A stretch of DNA of 64,000 nt from the NCBI RefSeq assembly GCF_910577345.1, contig NZ_CAJTMT010000010.1, positions 30,757 through 94,756 of the forward strand, written 5' to 3'. Shown piece by piece: positions 54,917 to 63,213 of the stretch (position 1 is its first letter; each line of letters begins with the position of its first letter). The notes beneath the pieces are model-generated. The model saw only the letters and a list, made by a program, of their open reading frames with translations, made no database searches and was not told the origin of the DNA. The stretch comes from an uncultured Duncaniella sp. (GTDB lineage: Bacteria; Bacteroidota; Bacteroidia; Bacteroidales; Muribaculaceae). A program made the position numbers and the translations under genes.

Positions 54917-57301
54917 ATGTCAAGACTCATCAACACCATTGTTTGCGCTTCGCTCTGCCTGCTTTCGCCGACAATGCTTTTTGCCAATTCCAATGAAGCC
55001 GAAACTTCTGCCCCCGTTGCTGGCTCTTTCGAGGCCGGAAAAGGTACTTTCCTTCTTAATGGCAAGCCCTTTGTCGTCAAAGCTGCCGAACTGCACTATC
55101 CCCGAATCCCCCGGGATTATTGGGAACACAGAATAAAGATGTGCAAGGCGCTCGGGATGAATACCATCTGTCTCTATGTGTTCTGGAATGCACATGAAAG
55201 TGAACCCGATAAATTTGACTTTACCGGACAGAATGACCTTGCGGAATTCATCAGGCTCTGCAAGGAAAATGATATGTATGTCATTCTCCGTCCCGGTCCA
55301 TACGTCTGCGCGGAGTGGGAGATGGGTGGATTGCCCTGGTGGTTGCTCAAGAAAAAAGATATACGTCTGCGTGAACAAGACCCCTGCTTCATGGAGCGTG
55401 TAGACAAATTCCAGAAAGCAGTGGCCGCTCAGGTTGCAGACATGACGATAGCCAATGGTGGACCCATCATCATGGTGCAGGTGGAAAATGAATATGGTTC
55501 ATACGGAACCGACAAGGAGTATGTAGGTGCCATCCGGGATATGTTGCGTAAAAACTTCGGTGAGGAGGTCACGCTGTTTCAGTGTGACTGGGCTTCCAAT
55601 TTCCTCAATAATGGTCTTGACGATCTTATCTGGACCCTGAATTTCGGCACCGGCGCGAATATCGACAAGCAGTTTGCAAAATTGAAGGAGGTGCGCCCGG
55701 ATAGCCCTCTGATGTGTTCCGAGTTCTGGAGCGGATGGTTTGACAAGTGGGGTGGCAACCATGAGACCCGACCTGCCGAAAATATGATTGCAGGGATAGA
55801 TGAGATGCTATCGAAAGGCATATCATTCAGCTTGTACATGACTCACGGAGGAACAAACTGGGGACATTGGGCCGGAGCAAACTCCCCGGGGTTTGCTCCT
55901 GACGTCACATCATACGACTACGATGCTCCGATAAGTGAATCCGGCCGACCAACGCCGAAGTATCATGCTCTACGGGAAACTCTCGCAAAATATTCCGATA
56001 GGAAACTGCCGCCTGTACCGAAAGCCATCCCCACAATCAAAATCCCGGCATTCGGACTGACGGAAGTTGGCCCGCTTTTCGCCAACCTTCCGGCCCCGCA
56101 TAAGGATGAAAAGATAAAGACCATGGAGGAATATAATCAGGGCTTCGGCAGCATCCTCTACCGCACCGTGCTTCCGGAATTGCCGACTTCCACACTGCTG
56201 ACCGTCAACGATGCCCATGATTTTGCCCAGGTATTCCTCGACGGAAAGTACATCGGCAAACTTGACCGCCGTCTTGGTGAGAAAAGCCTGCAACTTCCAT
56301 CGGTCGGTAAAGGTGCAACGCTCGAGATTCTTGTTGAGGCAATGGGACGTATCAATTTCGGACGTGCCATCAAAGATTTCAAAGGTATAACAGATAATGT
56401 GACCATAACCGAAAACCGTGACGGGCATAAATTCGTCTGCGACCTCGGCGACTGGGAAGTGTTCAACCTTGATGACAAAGAAGAATTTTACAATTCAATG
56501 GAATATTTTCCGGTTGAGGCTTTCACCCCCGGCGATGATGGCAGGATGCCGAGAGGTGTCTACCGTACAACTTTCAATCTCAACAAAACGGGCGATACCT
56601 TTCTCAACATGGAAACATGGGGAAAGGGGCTTGTCTATGTCAATGGTCATCCGCTCGGACGCTTTTGGGAAATCGGACCTCAACAGACGCTCTATCTCCC
56701 CGGATGTTGGCTTCGGAAGGGTGAGAATGAAATTGTCATCTTCGACATCATCGGTCCGAAAAAGGCTGTGACCGAAGGCCTTGATAAACCGATTATCGAC
56801 AAACTTCAGCAAACAGCTCCCATCACTCACCGCGATACGACCGGTACTCTCGACCTCTCAGCAGAGACTGCCATAATTACCGGTTCTTTCGCTTCCGGCA
56901 ACGGATGGCAGGAAATAGACTTCGATTCACCCGTAAAGGGTAGATATGTCTGTCTGGAACTTCTCAATTCACAGGATGGCGGCGATGAAGCGGCAATCGC
57001 AGAGCTGTATCTGACGGATGCTGATGGAAAGCGCATCTCGCGTGAACCGTGGAAAGTGAGATATGCTGATTCGGAAGAAGTAAAGAAAGGCAATCATGCC
57101 GCCGACAAGACATTTGACCTGCAGGAATCAACCTATTGGTCCACTGTCTCCGGGATCGCCTATCCTCATTCAATAGTTATAGACCTCGGAGCCCCACACA
57201 CTCTGCGAGGTCTGCAATACCTCCCGAGAATGGAATCCCACTCTCCGGGAGCCATAAAAGACTTCCGTATCTTCGTAAAGGAAACAGATTTCAGATATTG
57301 A
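54917..57301 (+). CDS. GH35 beta-galactosidase
   Basis: A 794-residue exported enzyme. After the signal peptide the TIM barrel contains FLLNGKPFVVKAAELHYPRI, RPGPYVCAEWEMGGLPWWLL, the acid/base Glu192 in MVQVENEYGSYG and the nucleophile Glu269 in LMCSEFWSGWFDKWGG. HGGTNWGHWAG is also typical. Beta-sandwich domains follow (GRINFGRAIKDFKGI, RFWEIGPQQTLYLPG). A C-terminal discoidin-like F5/8 domain (about 650-790) has QEIDFDSPVKGRYVCLELLN and SIVIDLGAPHTLRGLQYLPR and may bind galactans. The gene lies 20 bases after GH97. Likely substrates are terminal beta-galactose on hemicellulose or pectin side chains. Confidence 0.95.
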   Translation: MSRLINTIVCASLCLLSPTMLFANSNEAETSAPVAGSFEAGKGTFLLNGKPFVVKAAELHYPRIPRDYWEHRIKMCKALGMNTICLYVFWNAHESEPDKFDFTGQNDLAEFIRLCKENDMYVILRPGPYVCAEWEMGGLPWWLLKKKDIRLREQDPCFMERVDKFQKAVAAQVADMTIANGGPIIMVQVENEYGSYGTDKEYVGAIRDMLRKNFGEEVTLFQCDWASNFLNNGLDDLIWTLNFGTGANIDKQFAKLKEVRPDSPLMCSEFWSGWFDKWGGNHETRPAENMIAGIDEMLSKGISFSLYMTHGGTNWGHWAGANSPGFAPDVTSYDYDAPISESGRPTPKYHALRETLAKYSDRKLPPVPKAIPTIKIPAFGLTEVGPLFANLPAPHKDEKIKTMEEYNQGFGSILYRTVLPELPTSTLLTVNDAHDFAQVFLDGKYIGKLDRRLGEKSLQLPSVGKGATLEILVEAMGRINFGRAIKDFKGITDNVTITENRDGHKFVCDLGDWEVFNLDDKEEFYNSMEYFPVEAFTPGDDGRMPRGVYRTTFNLNKTGDTFLNMETWGKGLVYVNGHPLGRFWEIGPQQTLYLPGCWLRKGENEIVIFDIIGPKKAVTEGLDKPIIDKLQQTAPITHRDTTGTLDLSAETAIITGSFASGNGWQEIDFDSPVKGRYVCLELLNSQDGGDEAAIAELYLTDADGKRISREPWKVRYADSEEVKKGNHAADKTFDLQESTYWSTVSGIAYPHSIVIDLGAPHTLRGLQYLPRMESHSPGAIKDFRIFVKETDFRY

Positions 57302-57333
57302 AAAGCCCTGTGGCTTTTGGATGCTGAACGTTA

Positions 57334-57366
57334 TTTGGTGAAAATGCCATAATTTTTGTACCTTTG
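57334..57366 (+). promoter_or_regulatory. Promoter of the GH28 gene
   Basis: TTTG at 57334-57337 and TACCTTTG at 57359-57366 are 21 bases apart, a full two-box match. It supports the GH28 start at 57397 and a transcript separate from GH35. Confidence 0.75.
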
Positions 57367-57396
57367 CGCTATCTTATCTCTAATAAACCGATTATT

Positions 57397-58713
57397 ATGA
57401 AATTTAGCTCCAAGGCGATAATGTTCGCGCTGCTGTCGGCTTTTGCCCTCGGTGTTCATGCAGAGTTCAAGAATTTTCCTGACGGAAGCGCAGTTCCGGC
57501 ATGGTTCAACGACTCGAAGGCTCCTAAAGTCGATAAGCTTGGCAAGAAGTATGTGATTACTGACCACGGCGTTGGCCGCGACAGTACCGTCATCCAGACC
57601 GCGGCCATTCAGGCCGTTATCGACAAGGCTGCCGCCAACGGCGGAGGCGTGGTTGTCATTCCCGAAGGTACCTTCCTCAGCGGTTCGCTCTTCTTCAAGC
57701 CGGGAACACATCTCCACATCCTCAAAGGCGGTAAGCTGAAAGGTAGTGATGCCATCACTCACTATGAAATCGTGAAAACCAGACTTGAGGGCCAGACAAT
57801 CGACTATTTCGCCGCTCTCGTGAATGCCGACAAGTGTGACGGTTTCACCATTTCAGGTGAAGGAACCATCGACGGCAACGGCCATCGTTTCTACGATGAA
57901 TTCTGGCTCCGCCGTAAGGTCAACCGCAAGTGTACGAATCTCGAAGCGCTCCGTCCGCGCATGGCCTATATCTCGAACTCGAAGGATGTCACAGTCAGCG
58001 GTATCCACATGGTCAATTCCGGTTTTTGGACAAACCATCTCTACAATTGCGAGCGAATCAAATATCTCGGTGTCACTATACTCGCTCCGACCGACGGCTA
58101 TCCCAAAGGCCCGAGTACTGATGCCATCGACCTTGATGTCTGCAACGATGTGCTCGTCAGCAATTGCTACATGAACGTGAACGACGACGGTGTCTGCCTC
58201 AAAGGTGGTAAGGGTACCTACGTCGATACCATTGCCGGTAACGGTAGCGTCAATCGTGTCATCGTTGACCGCTGCACCTTCGGCAAGACAAACGCGGGTG
58301 TCACTTTCGGTAGCGAGGCTTGGGACTGCTCCAATGTCATACTTAAGGACTGCAAGTTTAACGGCACCTACCATGTGCTTCTCTTCAAGATGCGTCCCGA
58401 CACTCCCCAGCAATACCGCAATGTCCTCATTGACGGTGCTACCGGTACGGTCCGCAATGCTGTTGAGGTTCAGACATGGACTCAGTTCTTCAACAAGGTT
58501 GACCGTGATCCGATGCCTGCCTCGGGTGTCGACAACGTGACATTTATCAACGGCCACCTCGAATGTACCCGCGATTTCTATAAGGATAAGAAGACCGACG
58601 ACTACACCCTCACCAACTTCACATTCCGCGATATCTGGGCCGTCGATCCGTCAAAGACATTCGATACCTCAAATATCGAGAATTGTGTCATCGAAAACGT
58701 GACTCTTAAATAA
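57397..58713 (+). CDS. GH28 pectin-active hydrolase (polygalacturonase family)
   Basis: A 438-residue exported right-handed beta-helix enzyme. A signal peptide (KAIMFALLSAFALGVHA) is followed by AAANGGGVVVIPEGTFLSG, the family entry. Catalytic aspartates lie in GPSTDAIDLDVCND (Asp242) and NVNDDGVCLKGG (Asp263-Asp264). The GHG motif of endo-polygalacturonases is replaced by GVTFGSEAW (305-307), and the RIK-type site reads LLFKMRPD. Such changes are usual in exo-acting or rhamnogalacturonan-type members. It has its own strong promoter and ends before the palindromic element. Substrate is probably a pectin galacturonide; exact bond unknown. Confidence 0.92.
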   Translation: MKFSSKAIMFALLSAFALGVHAEFKNFPDGSAVPAWFNDSKAPKVDKLGKKYVITDHGVGRDSTVIQTAAIQAVIDKAAANGGGVVVIPEGTFLSGSLFFKPGTHLHILKGGKLKGSDAITHYEIVKTRLEGQTIDYFAALVNADKCDGFTISGEGTIDGNGHRFYDEFWLRRKVNRKCTNLEALRPRMAYISNSKDVTVSGIHMVNSGFWTNHLYNCERIKYLGVTILAPTDGYPKGPSTDAIDLDVCNDVLVSNCYMNVNDDGVCLKGGKGTYVDTIAGNGSVNRVIVDRCTFGKTNAGVTFGSEAWDCSNVILKDCKFNGTYHVLLFKMRPDTPQQYRNVLIDGATGTVRNAVEVQTWTQFFNKVDRDPMPASGVDNVTFINGHLECTRDFYKDKKTDDYTLTNFTFRDIWAVDPSKTFDTSNIENCVIENVTLK

Positions 58714-58750
58714 ACGTTGGATTACATAATTTATTAGCGACATATCTGAT

Positions 58751-58832
58751 AAGAGGCTGTGCTCATTTGAACTGCACCCCAAAAGTTTTTTGTCTAACTT
58801 TTGGGGTGCAGTTCATTTTGACACAGCCTCTT
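58751..58832. repeat. 82-bp palindrome made of two IS3-type ends
   Basis: Arms at 58751-58787 and 58796-58832 pair over 37 positions: 11 outer and 19 inner base pairs are perfect, with a short mismatched block between. The loop has 8 bases. The inner arm TGAACTGCACCCCAAAAGTT looks like the terminal repeat of IS3-family (IS150-type) elements, here present twice in inverted order with nothing between. It lies between the convergent GH28 and tyrA genes and could act as a bidirectional terminator. IS identity is from memory of the family. Confidence 0.8.
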
Positions 58833-58891
58833 TCAGTTTAATAGAACAATTGATATTGTTTTATTACTGTCCAATCATTTTTAGAGTGGGA

Positions 58892-59665
58892 TTATCTGAT
58901 ATGCTCTCTCACTCGGGCGAGGTAGGCTTTCATGGCTTCGCTGTCGCGGTGCTTGATGATTTCGAGGAGTTCAGCCATCTGTTCCTGGATTTTTTCAATC
59001 TGTTCGGGAGTATTGGGATTGAAAAGGATTTCACTGACAAGAAAATCGTCTTCCGACATCAGCCCGCGCGCAATCTGCATGTGGCGCTTGAATGTCGTGC
59101 CGGGGGCTTCCTGATGCTTCATCACTCCTGCAAATGCCAATGTCGCGGCAAAGGGTATCGAGAGGGAGTAGGCGATGGTCTCGTCATGCTCCTTGAAAGA
59201 ATACTCCACGATGTTGAGATGGAGACGCGAGTAGAGGTCGCGGAAAAAAACTTTGCCGAGATGGTCACCCTCGCTGATGATGATAGCGTTTTCATTGCTG
59301 AGGTTGCTGAGCGATGCGAACGTCGGGCCAAACATCGGGTGGGTGCTGACGAAAGGATGGCCGCACGAGGCATAGAACTCCGGCAGCCCTGTCTTGACCG
59401 ATGCGATGTCGCTGATGATGCACGACGGTTTGAGGTAGGGGAGTACGGACTGAAAGGACTGGAGGGTGTATTTCACCGTCGACGCATTGATGACGAGCTG
59501 TGGCTCGAAGGCCTCGATTTCGCTGAGTTCCTTGAAGCGGAGAGCATTGAATGTGAAGCGCAGGCGCTGATGGTCGGGGTCATAGACTGCCACCTCGTGG
59601 TCAAACGAGAGGAGGTCGCAGAAGAAGCTGCCCATCTTTCCGGCTCCGAGAATCAAAATTTTCAT
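58892..59665 (-). CDS. tyrA: Prephenate dehydrogenase
   Basis: A 257-residue NAD(P)-dependent enzyme that converts prephenate to 4-hydroxyphenylpyruvate, the tyrosine branch. The nucleotide-binding loop is ILGAGKMGSFF (about 5-15). The substrate-side motifs are SDIASVKTGLPEF and FVSTHPMFGPTFASL with the catalytic His. There is no chorismate mutase or ACT domain fused, so it is a compact form; chorismate mutase comes from the upstream aroF-type fusion. It is the last gene of the leftward phe/tyr unit, after a 97-bp gap containing a GC-rich hairpin. The IS3-type palindrome lies beyond its 3' end. Confidence 0.93.
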   Translation of the reverse strand: MKILILGAGKMGSFFCDLLSFDHEVAVYDPDHQRLRFTFNALRFKELSEIEAFEPQLVINASTVKYTLQSFQSVLPYLKPSCIISDIASVKTGLPEFYASCGHPFVSTHPMFGPTFASLSNLSNENAIIISEGDHLGKVFFRDLYSRLHLNIVEYSFKEHDETIAYSLSIPFAATLAFAGVMKHQEAPGTTFKRHMQIARGLMSEDDFLVSEILFNPNTPEQIEKIQEQMAELLEIIKHRDSEAMKAYLARVREHIR

Positions 59666-59699
59666 CTCTGTCTATGTTTCTGTGGAAATATATATAATT

Positions 59700-59743
59700 G
59701 AAGCCTGCCGGTCTCCTGCAAGCAGAACCCGCCGGCAGGCTTC
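59700..59743 (-). other. Hairpin between DAHP synthase-CM and tyrA
   Basis: GAAGCCTGCCGG at 59700-59711 pairs perfectly with CCGGCAGGCTTC at 59732-59743 (12 bp), with a small CTGC/GCAG hairpin in the loop. On the reverse strand it is followed by AATTATATAT and not by a U-run, so it may be an RNA-processing or partial termination site that lowers tyrA expression. Confidence 0.6.
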
Positions 59744-59762
59744 TGTATGATTCGTTTCTGTT

Positions 59763-60845
59763 TTATTTCTTGTTTTCGGTCAGTTCCACCTGGATTCTTA
59801 CTGACTCCTCATGGATTGTCGAGAGAATCTTGCGCATGAAGTCCTCGTCAACACCGGCTGCGGCTGCGGTCTTGACGCGGGTGTGCATGATGTCGCCGTA
59901 ACGTCCCGGCTGCACGACGGGCATATTGTGGTTTTTCTTGTAGGCACCGATTTCGCGCGAGATGTTCATTCGCTTGGCGAGGATTTCAACCATCTCATTG
60001 TCGAGTTGGTCAATCTGGCGACGGAGCTGTGCGAGGCTTTCAGTAGGCACCGGTGCGTCGCGATACACGAGGTTGTCGAGAATCACGCCGAGCACTTCCG
60101 GTGTGATTTGCTGGTTCTTGTCGCTCCATGCACAGTCGGGGTTGCAGTGGCTCTCGATGATGAGGCCGTCGAAGCCCATGTCAAGTGCCTGCTGCGAGAG
60201 TGAGGCAATGAGTTCGCGTTTGCCGCCGATATGGCTGGGGTCGCAGATGATGGGGAGCTGCGGGTAGCGGATACGGAGTTCGAGGGGGATGCGCCATTGC
60301 GGATGGTTGCGGTAGATGTGTTCGCCGTAGGTGCTGAAACCTCTGTGGATGACACCAAGACGGGTGATTCCGGCATTGTAGAGGCGTTCGAGTGCACCGA
60401 TCCAGAGTTCGAGGTCGGGGTTCACGGGGTTCTTGACGAGCACGGGGATGTCGCGTCCGCTCTCACGGAGTACGTCGGCGATTTCCTGCATTGCGAACGG
60501 GTTGGCCGAGGTGCGTGCACCGATCCAGAGGAGGTCGATGTCATATTCAAGCGCTGCTTCGACGTGGCCTCGGTTGGCTACCTCGGTCGAGATTTTCAAG
60601 CCGGTCTCCTCGCGGACCTTGTTGAGCCATGCGAGTCCGGGGACACCAACACCTTCGAAACCTCCGGGTTTGGTGCGGGGTTTCCAGATGCCTGCGCGGT
60701 AGATTTTGACACCTGTGCGCAGGAGTTCGCGGGCTGTTTGCATCACTTGTTCCTCAGTCTCTGCACTGCAAGGACCTGAGATGATGATAGGCTTGGTGAG
60801 TTCCACTCCGTCGATTGCGAGCGGCTTGATATTTTCCATGTCCAT
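59763..60845 (-). CDS. Bifunctional DAHP synthase / chorismate mutase
   Basis: A 360-residue fusion. Residues about 15-260 are a type I-beta (KDO8P-like) DAHP synthase that condenses PEP and erythrose-4-phosphate in the first shikimate step. Its motifs are IISGPCSAETEEQVM, IYRAGIWKPRTKPGGFEGVG, LVKNPVNPDLELWIGALERL and CDPSHIGGKRE. Residues about 270-350 are an AroQ chorismate mutase (LAQLRRQIDQLDNEMVEILA, RMNISREIGAYKKNHN). An in-frame Met six bases downstream is an alternative start. The mutase domain in such fusions often gives feedback control by prephenate. It lies between the aminotransferase and tyrA. Confidence 0.95.
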   Translation of the reverse strand: MDMENIKPLAIDGVELTKPIIISGPCSAETEEQVMQTARELLRTGVKIYRAGIWKPRTKPGGFEGVGVPGLAWLNKVREETGLKISTEVANRGHVEAALEYDIDLLWIGARTSANPFAMQEIADVLRESGRDIPVLVKNPVNPDLELWIGALERLYNAGITRLGVIHRGFSTYGEHIYRNHPQWRIPLELRIRYPQLPIICDPSHIGGKRELIASLSQQALDMGFDGLIIESHCNPDCAWSDKNQQITPEVLGVILDNLVYRDAPVPTESLAQLRRQIDQLDNEMVEILAKRMNISREIGAYKKNHNMPVVQPGRYGDIMHTRVKTAAAAGVDEDFMRKILSTIHEESVRIQVELTENKK

Positions 60846-60886
60846 AATTGTCTATATTCTATGTATAAGTTTTTTATTCGGATAAA

Positions 60887-62053
60887 TTATTTTGTGTTGA
60901 GTGCTTTTATGCGGTTGAGCGCTTCGGTCATGCGCTCCTCGGTCGCACAGAGCGAGATGCGGATGTAACGTTCGCCGTTTGATCCGAAGATGAATCCCGG
61001 AGTGAGGAATACCTTCGCTTCATGGAGCAGACGGTCGGCGAGGGCTTCCGATGTGACGTTCGGGTCATTGATTCTTCCCCAGAGGAAGAGTCCGCTCTGA
61101 GTCGGATCGAAGGTGCAACCGAGTTCACCCATGATTTGCTCTGCCACCTTGCGGCGCGACGCGTAGACGGCGTTGACCTCGTCGTGCCAGTCCTTGTCGG
61201 CTTCGAGTGCCTTTGCGGCAGCAAGCATGAGAGGTTTGAACTGTCCGGAGTCAATGTTGCTCTTCACTTTGAGTATCCATGAGATAAATGTGGGGTTGGA
61301 TGCAGCCATACCGACGCGCCATCCCGGCATGTTGTGGCTCTTGCTGAGCGAGTTCATCTCTATGGCTATCTCTTTCGCTCCAGGCACTTGCATGATGCTC
61401 ATTGGAGTGTCGTTGAGGATGAAGGAATAGGGGTTGTCGTTGACAATCACTATGCCGTGCTTCTTGCCGAAAGCTATGGCCTTCTCGAAAGTCTCCATCC
61501 TTGCGCGGGCACCTGTCGGCATGTGGGGATAGTTGAGCCACATCAGTTTTATGCGGTCGAGGGGAAGCTTCTCCAGAGCTTCGAAGTCCGGCTGCCATCC
61601 GCTCTCCTCGACGAGATCGTAGTTGAATATCTCAGCGCCGACGAGCTTGCTGATTGAGGAATAGGTCGGATAGCCGGGGTTGGGGACGAGCACACCGTCG
61701 CCGGGATTGAGGAAGGCGAGAGAGATGTGTGTGACACCCTCCTTGGAGCCGATGAGCGGCTGGATTTCCGACTTCGGGTCAAGGTCAACGTCATACCATT
61801 TCTTGTACCAACGGGCAAAACCTTCACGCAGTTCGGGCACTCCGACGTGGGGCTGATAGCCGTGGTTGGAAGGGCAGTTGAGCGCTTCGGTCATTGTGTC
61901 GATGACTGCCTGATGGGGAGGACGGTCAGGCCCTCCGATTCCGAGCGACACCACATCGTCGCCGGCAGCCTTCATGGCCGCCACTTCTTTAAGTTTTGTC
62001 GAGAAGTAGTATTCCTTTATGTTCTCTACTCTCTGTGAAGGTTTTATTTCCAT
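60887..62053 (-). CDS. PLP-dependent aminotransferase, aromatic-pathway type
   Basis: A 388-residue class I/II aminotransferase. The PLP lysine is in MNSLSKSHNMPGWRVG (Lys238), with the cofactor-binding IVNDNPYSF (Asp206, Tyr209) and the loop NPGYPTYSSI. The C-terminal Arg for the substrate carboxylate is in RYIRISLCA. The start at MEIKPSQRVENIKEYYF fits the family; an upstream open frame overlaps pheA and is not real. Position between pheA and DAHP synthase suggests it makes phenylalanine and tyrosine from their keto acids. The sequence also resembles LL-diaminopimelate and aspartate aminotransferases, so that specificity is not excluded. Confidence 0.9.
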   Translation of the reverse strand: MEIKPSQRVENIKEYYFSTKLKEVAAMKAAGDDVVSLGIGGPDRPPHQAVIDTMTEALNCPSNHGYQPHVGVPELREGFARWYKKWYDVDLDPKSEIQPLIGSKEGVTHISLAFLNPGDGVLVPNPGYPTYSSISKLVGAEIFNYDLVEESGWQPDFEALEKLPLDRIKLMWLNYPHMPTGARARMETFEKAIAFGKKHGIVIVNDNPYSFILNDTPMSIMQVPGAKEIAIEMNSLSKSHNMPGWRVGMAASNPTFISWILKVKSNIDSGQFKPLMLAAAKALEADKDWHDEVNAVYASRRKVAEQIMGELGCTFDPTQSGLFLWGRINDPNVTSEALADRLLHEAKVFLTPGFIFGSNGERYIRISLCATEERMTEALNRIKALNTK

Positions 62054-62109
62054 GAGTTTGGTGATTTTTTTTCGTTGGATTTTGATGAGTTTGCCTTGCG
62101 TCAGTTTTT

Positions 62110-62958
62110 TCAGGCGTGGGTTATGCCCGCTTCGGCATATTCGCCGAGGATTTTGAGGTCCTTGATGAGCGGTCTCACCGCTTCGATGGCCTGATGGTAG
62201 CGCACAAGGCTGTCGAAAGTGACATCTACATAGAATCTGTATTCCCATTCGCGCCCGACAATCGGGGTTGACTGTATCTTCGAAAGATTGATGTCGTAGA
62301 AAGAGAGGATGGTCAACACCTTTGAGAGTGCGCCGTGTGTGTGGGGGAGAGTGAATACGATTGAAGCCTTGTTGATGTCGCGCTCAGCCGGTCCGATTTC
62401 CGAGGCAAGCAGCGGGTCGGCTATGATGAGGAAGCGGGTGAAGTTGCGCTTATTGGTCTCGATGCTCTTTTCAAGTATGTTCAGGCCGTAGAGATTCGCG
62501 GCATATTCTCCGCAGACTGCGGCATGACCGGTCAGCTTCCCTTCGGCTATCTCTTTCGCACTTCCGGCAGTGTCGAGATGCTCGACTATCTTGAGGTTTG
62601 GATGGCGGCGCAGGAACTGTTCGCACTGCATGAGGGCCATAGGGTGGGAATTGACTTCCGAAAGCTCGTCAATCTCCTGACCGGGGAGCGCACACAGGAC
62701 GTGTGAGATTCTGAGTTTAAGCTCGCCGATGATGCGGAGGTTGCTCTGCCGGAGCAGTTCATGGTTCTGCAGCAGACTCCCGGCAATGGTGTTCTCGATG
62801 GCCACGATTCCTAAGAGCGACGCATCGGTCGAGAGGGTGTCAAACATAGCCGGAAAAGTCTCGCAGGCTATTGTCTGAATCTCTTCATTGCCGAAATAAA
62901 GGTGAGCGGCGGCATCGTGATAGCATCCGGCCACACCTTGTATGGTGACTTTCTTCAT
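62110..62958 (-). CDS. pheA: Prephenate dehydratase
   Basis: A 282-residue enzyme that turns prephenate into phenylpyruvate, the phenylalanine branch. The catalytic TRF triplet is at 174-176 in NKRNFTRFLIIA, with VAIENTIAGSLLQNHELL upstream. A C-terminal ACT domain (about 195-275) has LPHTHGALSKVLTILSFYDI followed by the segment IQSTPIVGREWEYRFYVDV. The GALV and ESRP motifs that bind Phe in E. coli PheA read GALS and QSTP here, so feedback may differ, though similar wording may be usual in this phylum. No chorismate mutase is fused. It is the first structural gene after the attenuator and leads the operon with the aminotransferase, DAHP synthase-CM and tyrA. Confidence 0.95.
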   Translation of the reverse strand: MKKVTIQGVAGCYHDAAAHLYFGNEEIQTIACETFPAMFDTLSTDASLLGIVAIENTIAGSLLQNHELLRQSNLRIIGELKLRISHVLCALPGQEIDELSEVNSHPMALMQCEQFLRRHPNLKIVEHLDTAGSAKEIAEGKLTGHAAVCGEYAANLYGLNILEKSIETNKRNFTRFLIIADPLLASEIGPAERDINKASIVFTLPHTHGALSKVLTILSFYDINLSKIQSTPIVGREWEYRFYVDVTFDSLVRYHQAIEAVRPLIKDLKILGEYAEAGITHA

Positions 62959-63005
62959 CTCTTCCTATATTAGACGTTAAAACACAATTAAATTCTTAAC
63001 ATATT

Positions 63006-63036
63006 AAAAAAATCCCGTTCGGGTATGAACGGGATT
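63006..63036 (-). terminator. Intrinsic terminator in the pheA leader (attenuator)
   Basis: On the reverse strand AATCCCGTTC (63036-63027), a 6-base loop and GAACGGGATT (63020-63011) form a perfect 10-bp stem followed by seven consecutive T. It lies about 48 bases before the pheA start and inside the transcript from the promoter at 63214, so it would end transcription before the operon. Confidence 0.92.
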
Positions 63037-63096
63037 ATATGATTTGGAAAAATATTTCGCAGGTATGTGAAAAATTTACGCGTGCAAATCCCGTTC
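63027..63096 (-). promoter_or_regulatory. Antiterminator arms of the phe/tyr leader
   Basis: GAACGGGATT at 63096-63087 is identical to the 3' arm of the terminator and perfectly complementary to its 5' arm at 63036-63027. Pairing of these two would prevent the terminator. The segment starts right after the leader-peptide stop codon. A competing upstream pairing is possible: TTTACGC in the leader frame (63143-63137) with GCGTAAA (63081-63075), extended by ATCC with GGGAT. Confidence 0.85.
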
Positions 63097-63153
63097 TTAT
63101 TTTTTGTCAAAATAAAAATAATAAAAAAACGGATATGCGTAAAATCGTGTCAT
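63097..63153 (-). CDS. Phe/Tyr-rich leader peptide of the phe/tyr operon
   Basis: An 18-codon frame reading MTRFYAYPFFYYFYFDKK and then TAA. Five Phe and five Tyr give ten aromatic residues of eighteen, in the style of E. coli PheL. The ATG is at 63153 about 54 bases after the predicted transcript start, and the TAA (63099-63097) directly abuts the antiterminator arm. A ribosome stalled on aromatic codons (63144-63109) when charged tRNA-Phe or tRNA-Tyr is scarce would leave that arm free and allow readthrough into pheA. A ribosome reaching the stop would cover it and let the terminator form. Shine-Dalgarno is lacking, as is usual in the phylum. It is too short for ordinary gene finding. Confidence 0.88.
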   Translation of the reverse strand: MTRFYAYPFFYYFYFDKK

Positions 63154-63213
63154 CTTTTGAAAATTTTTCTTTTTTCTGTATTGAAAAATTGGTTTTCCTT
63201 TTAATTCGTAGTG

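Noticed and set aside
58790..59701. 303-codon open frame on the forward strand
   Set aside because: It is antisense to tyrA, starts inside the IS3-type palindrome and has no recognisable domain.
62054..62248. N-terminal extension of the aminotransferase
   Set aside because: These 65 codons overlap pheA and do not match the family. The conserved protein begins at the ATG at 62053.
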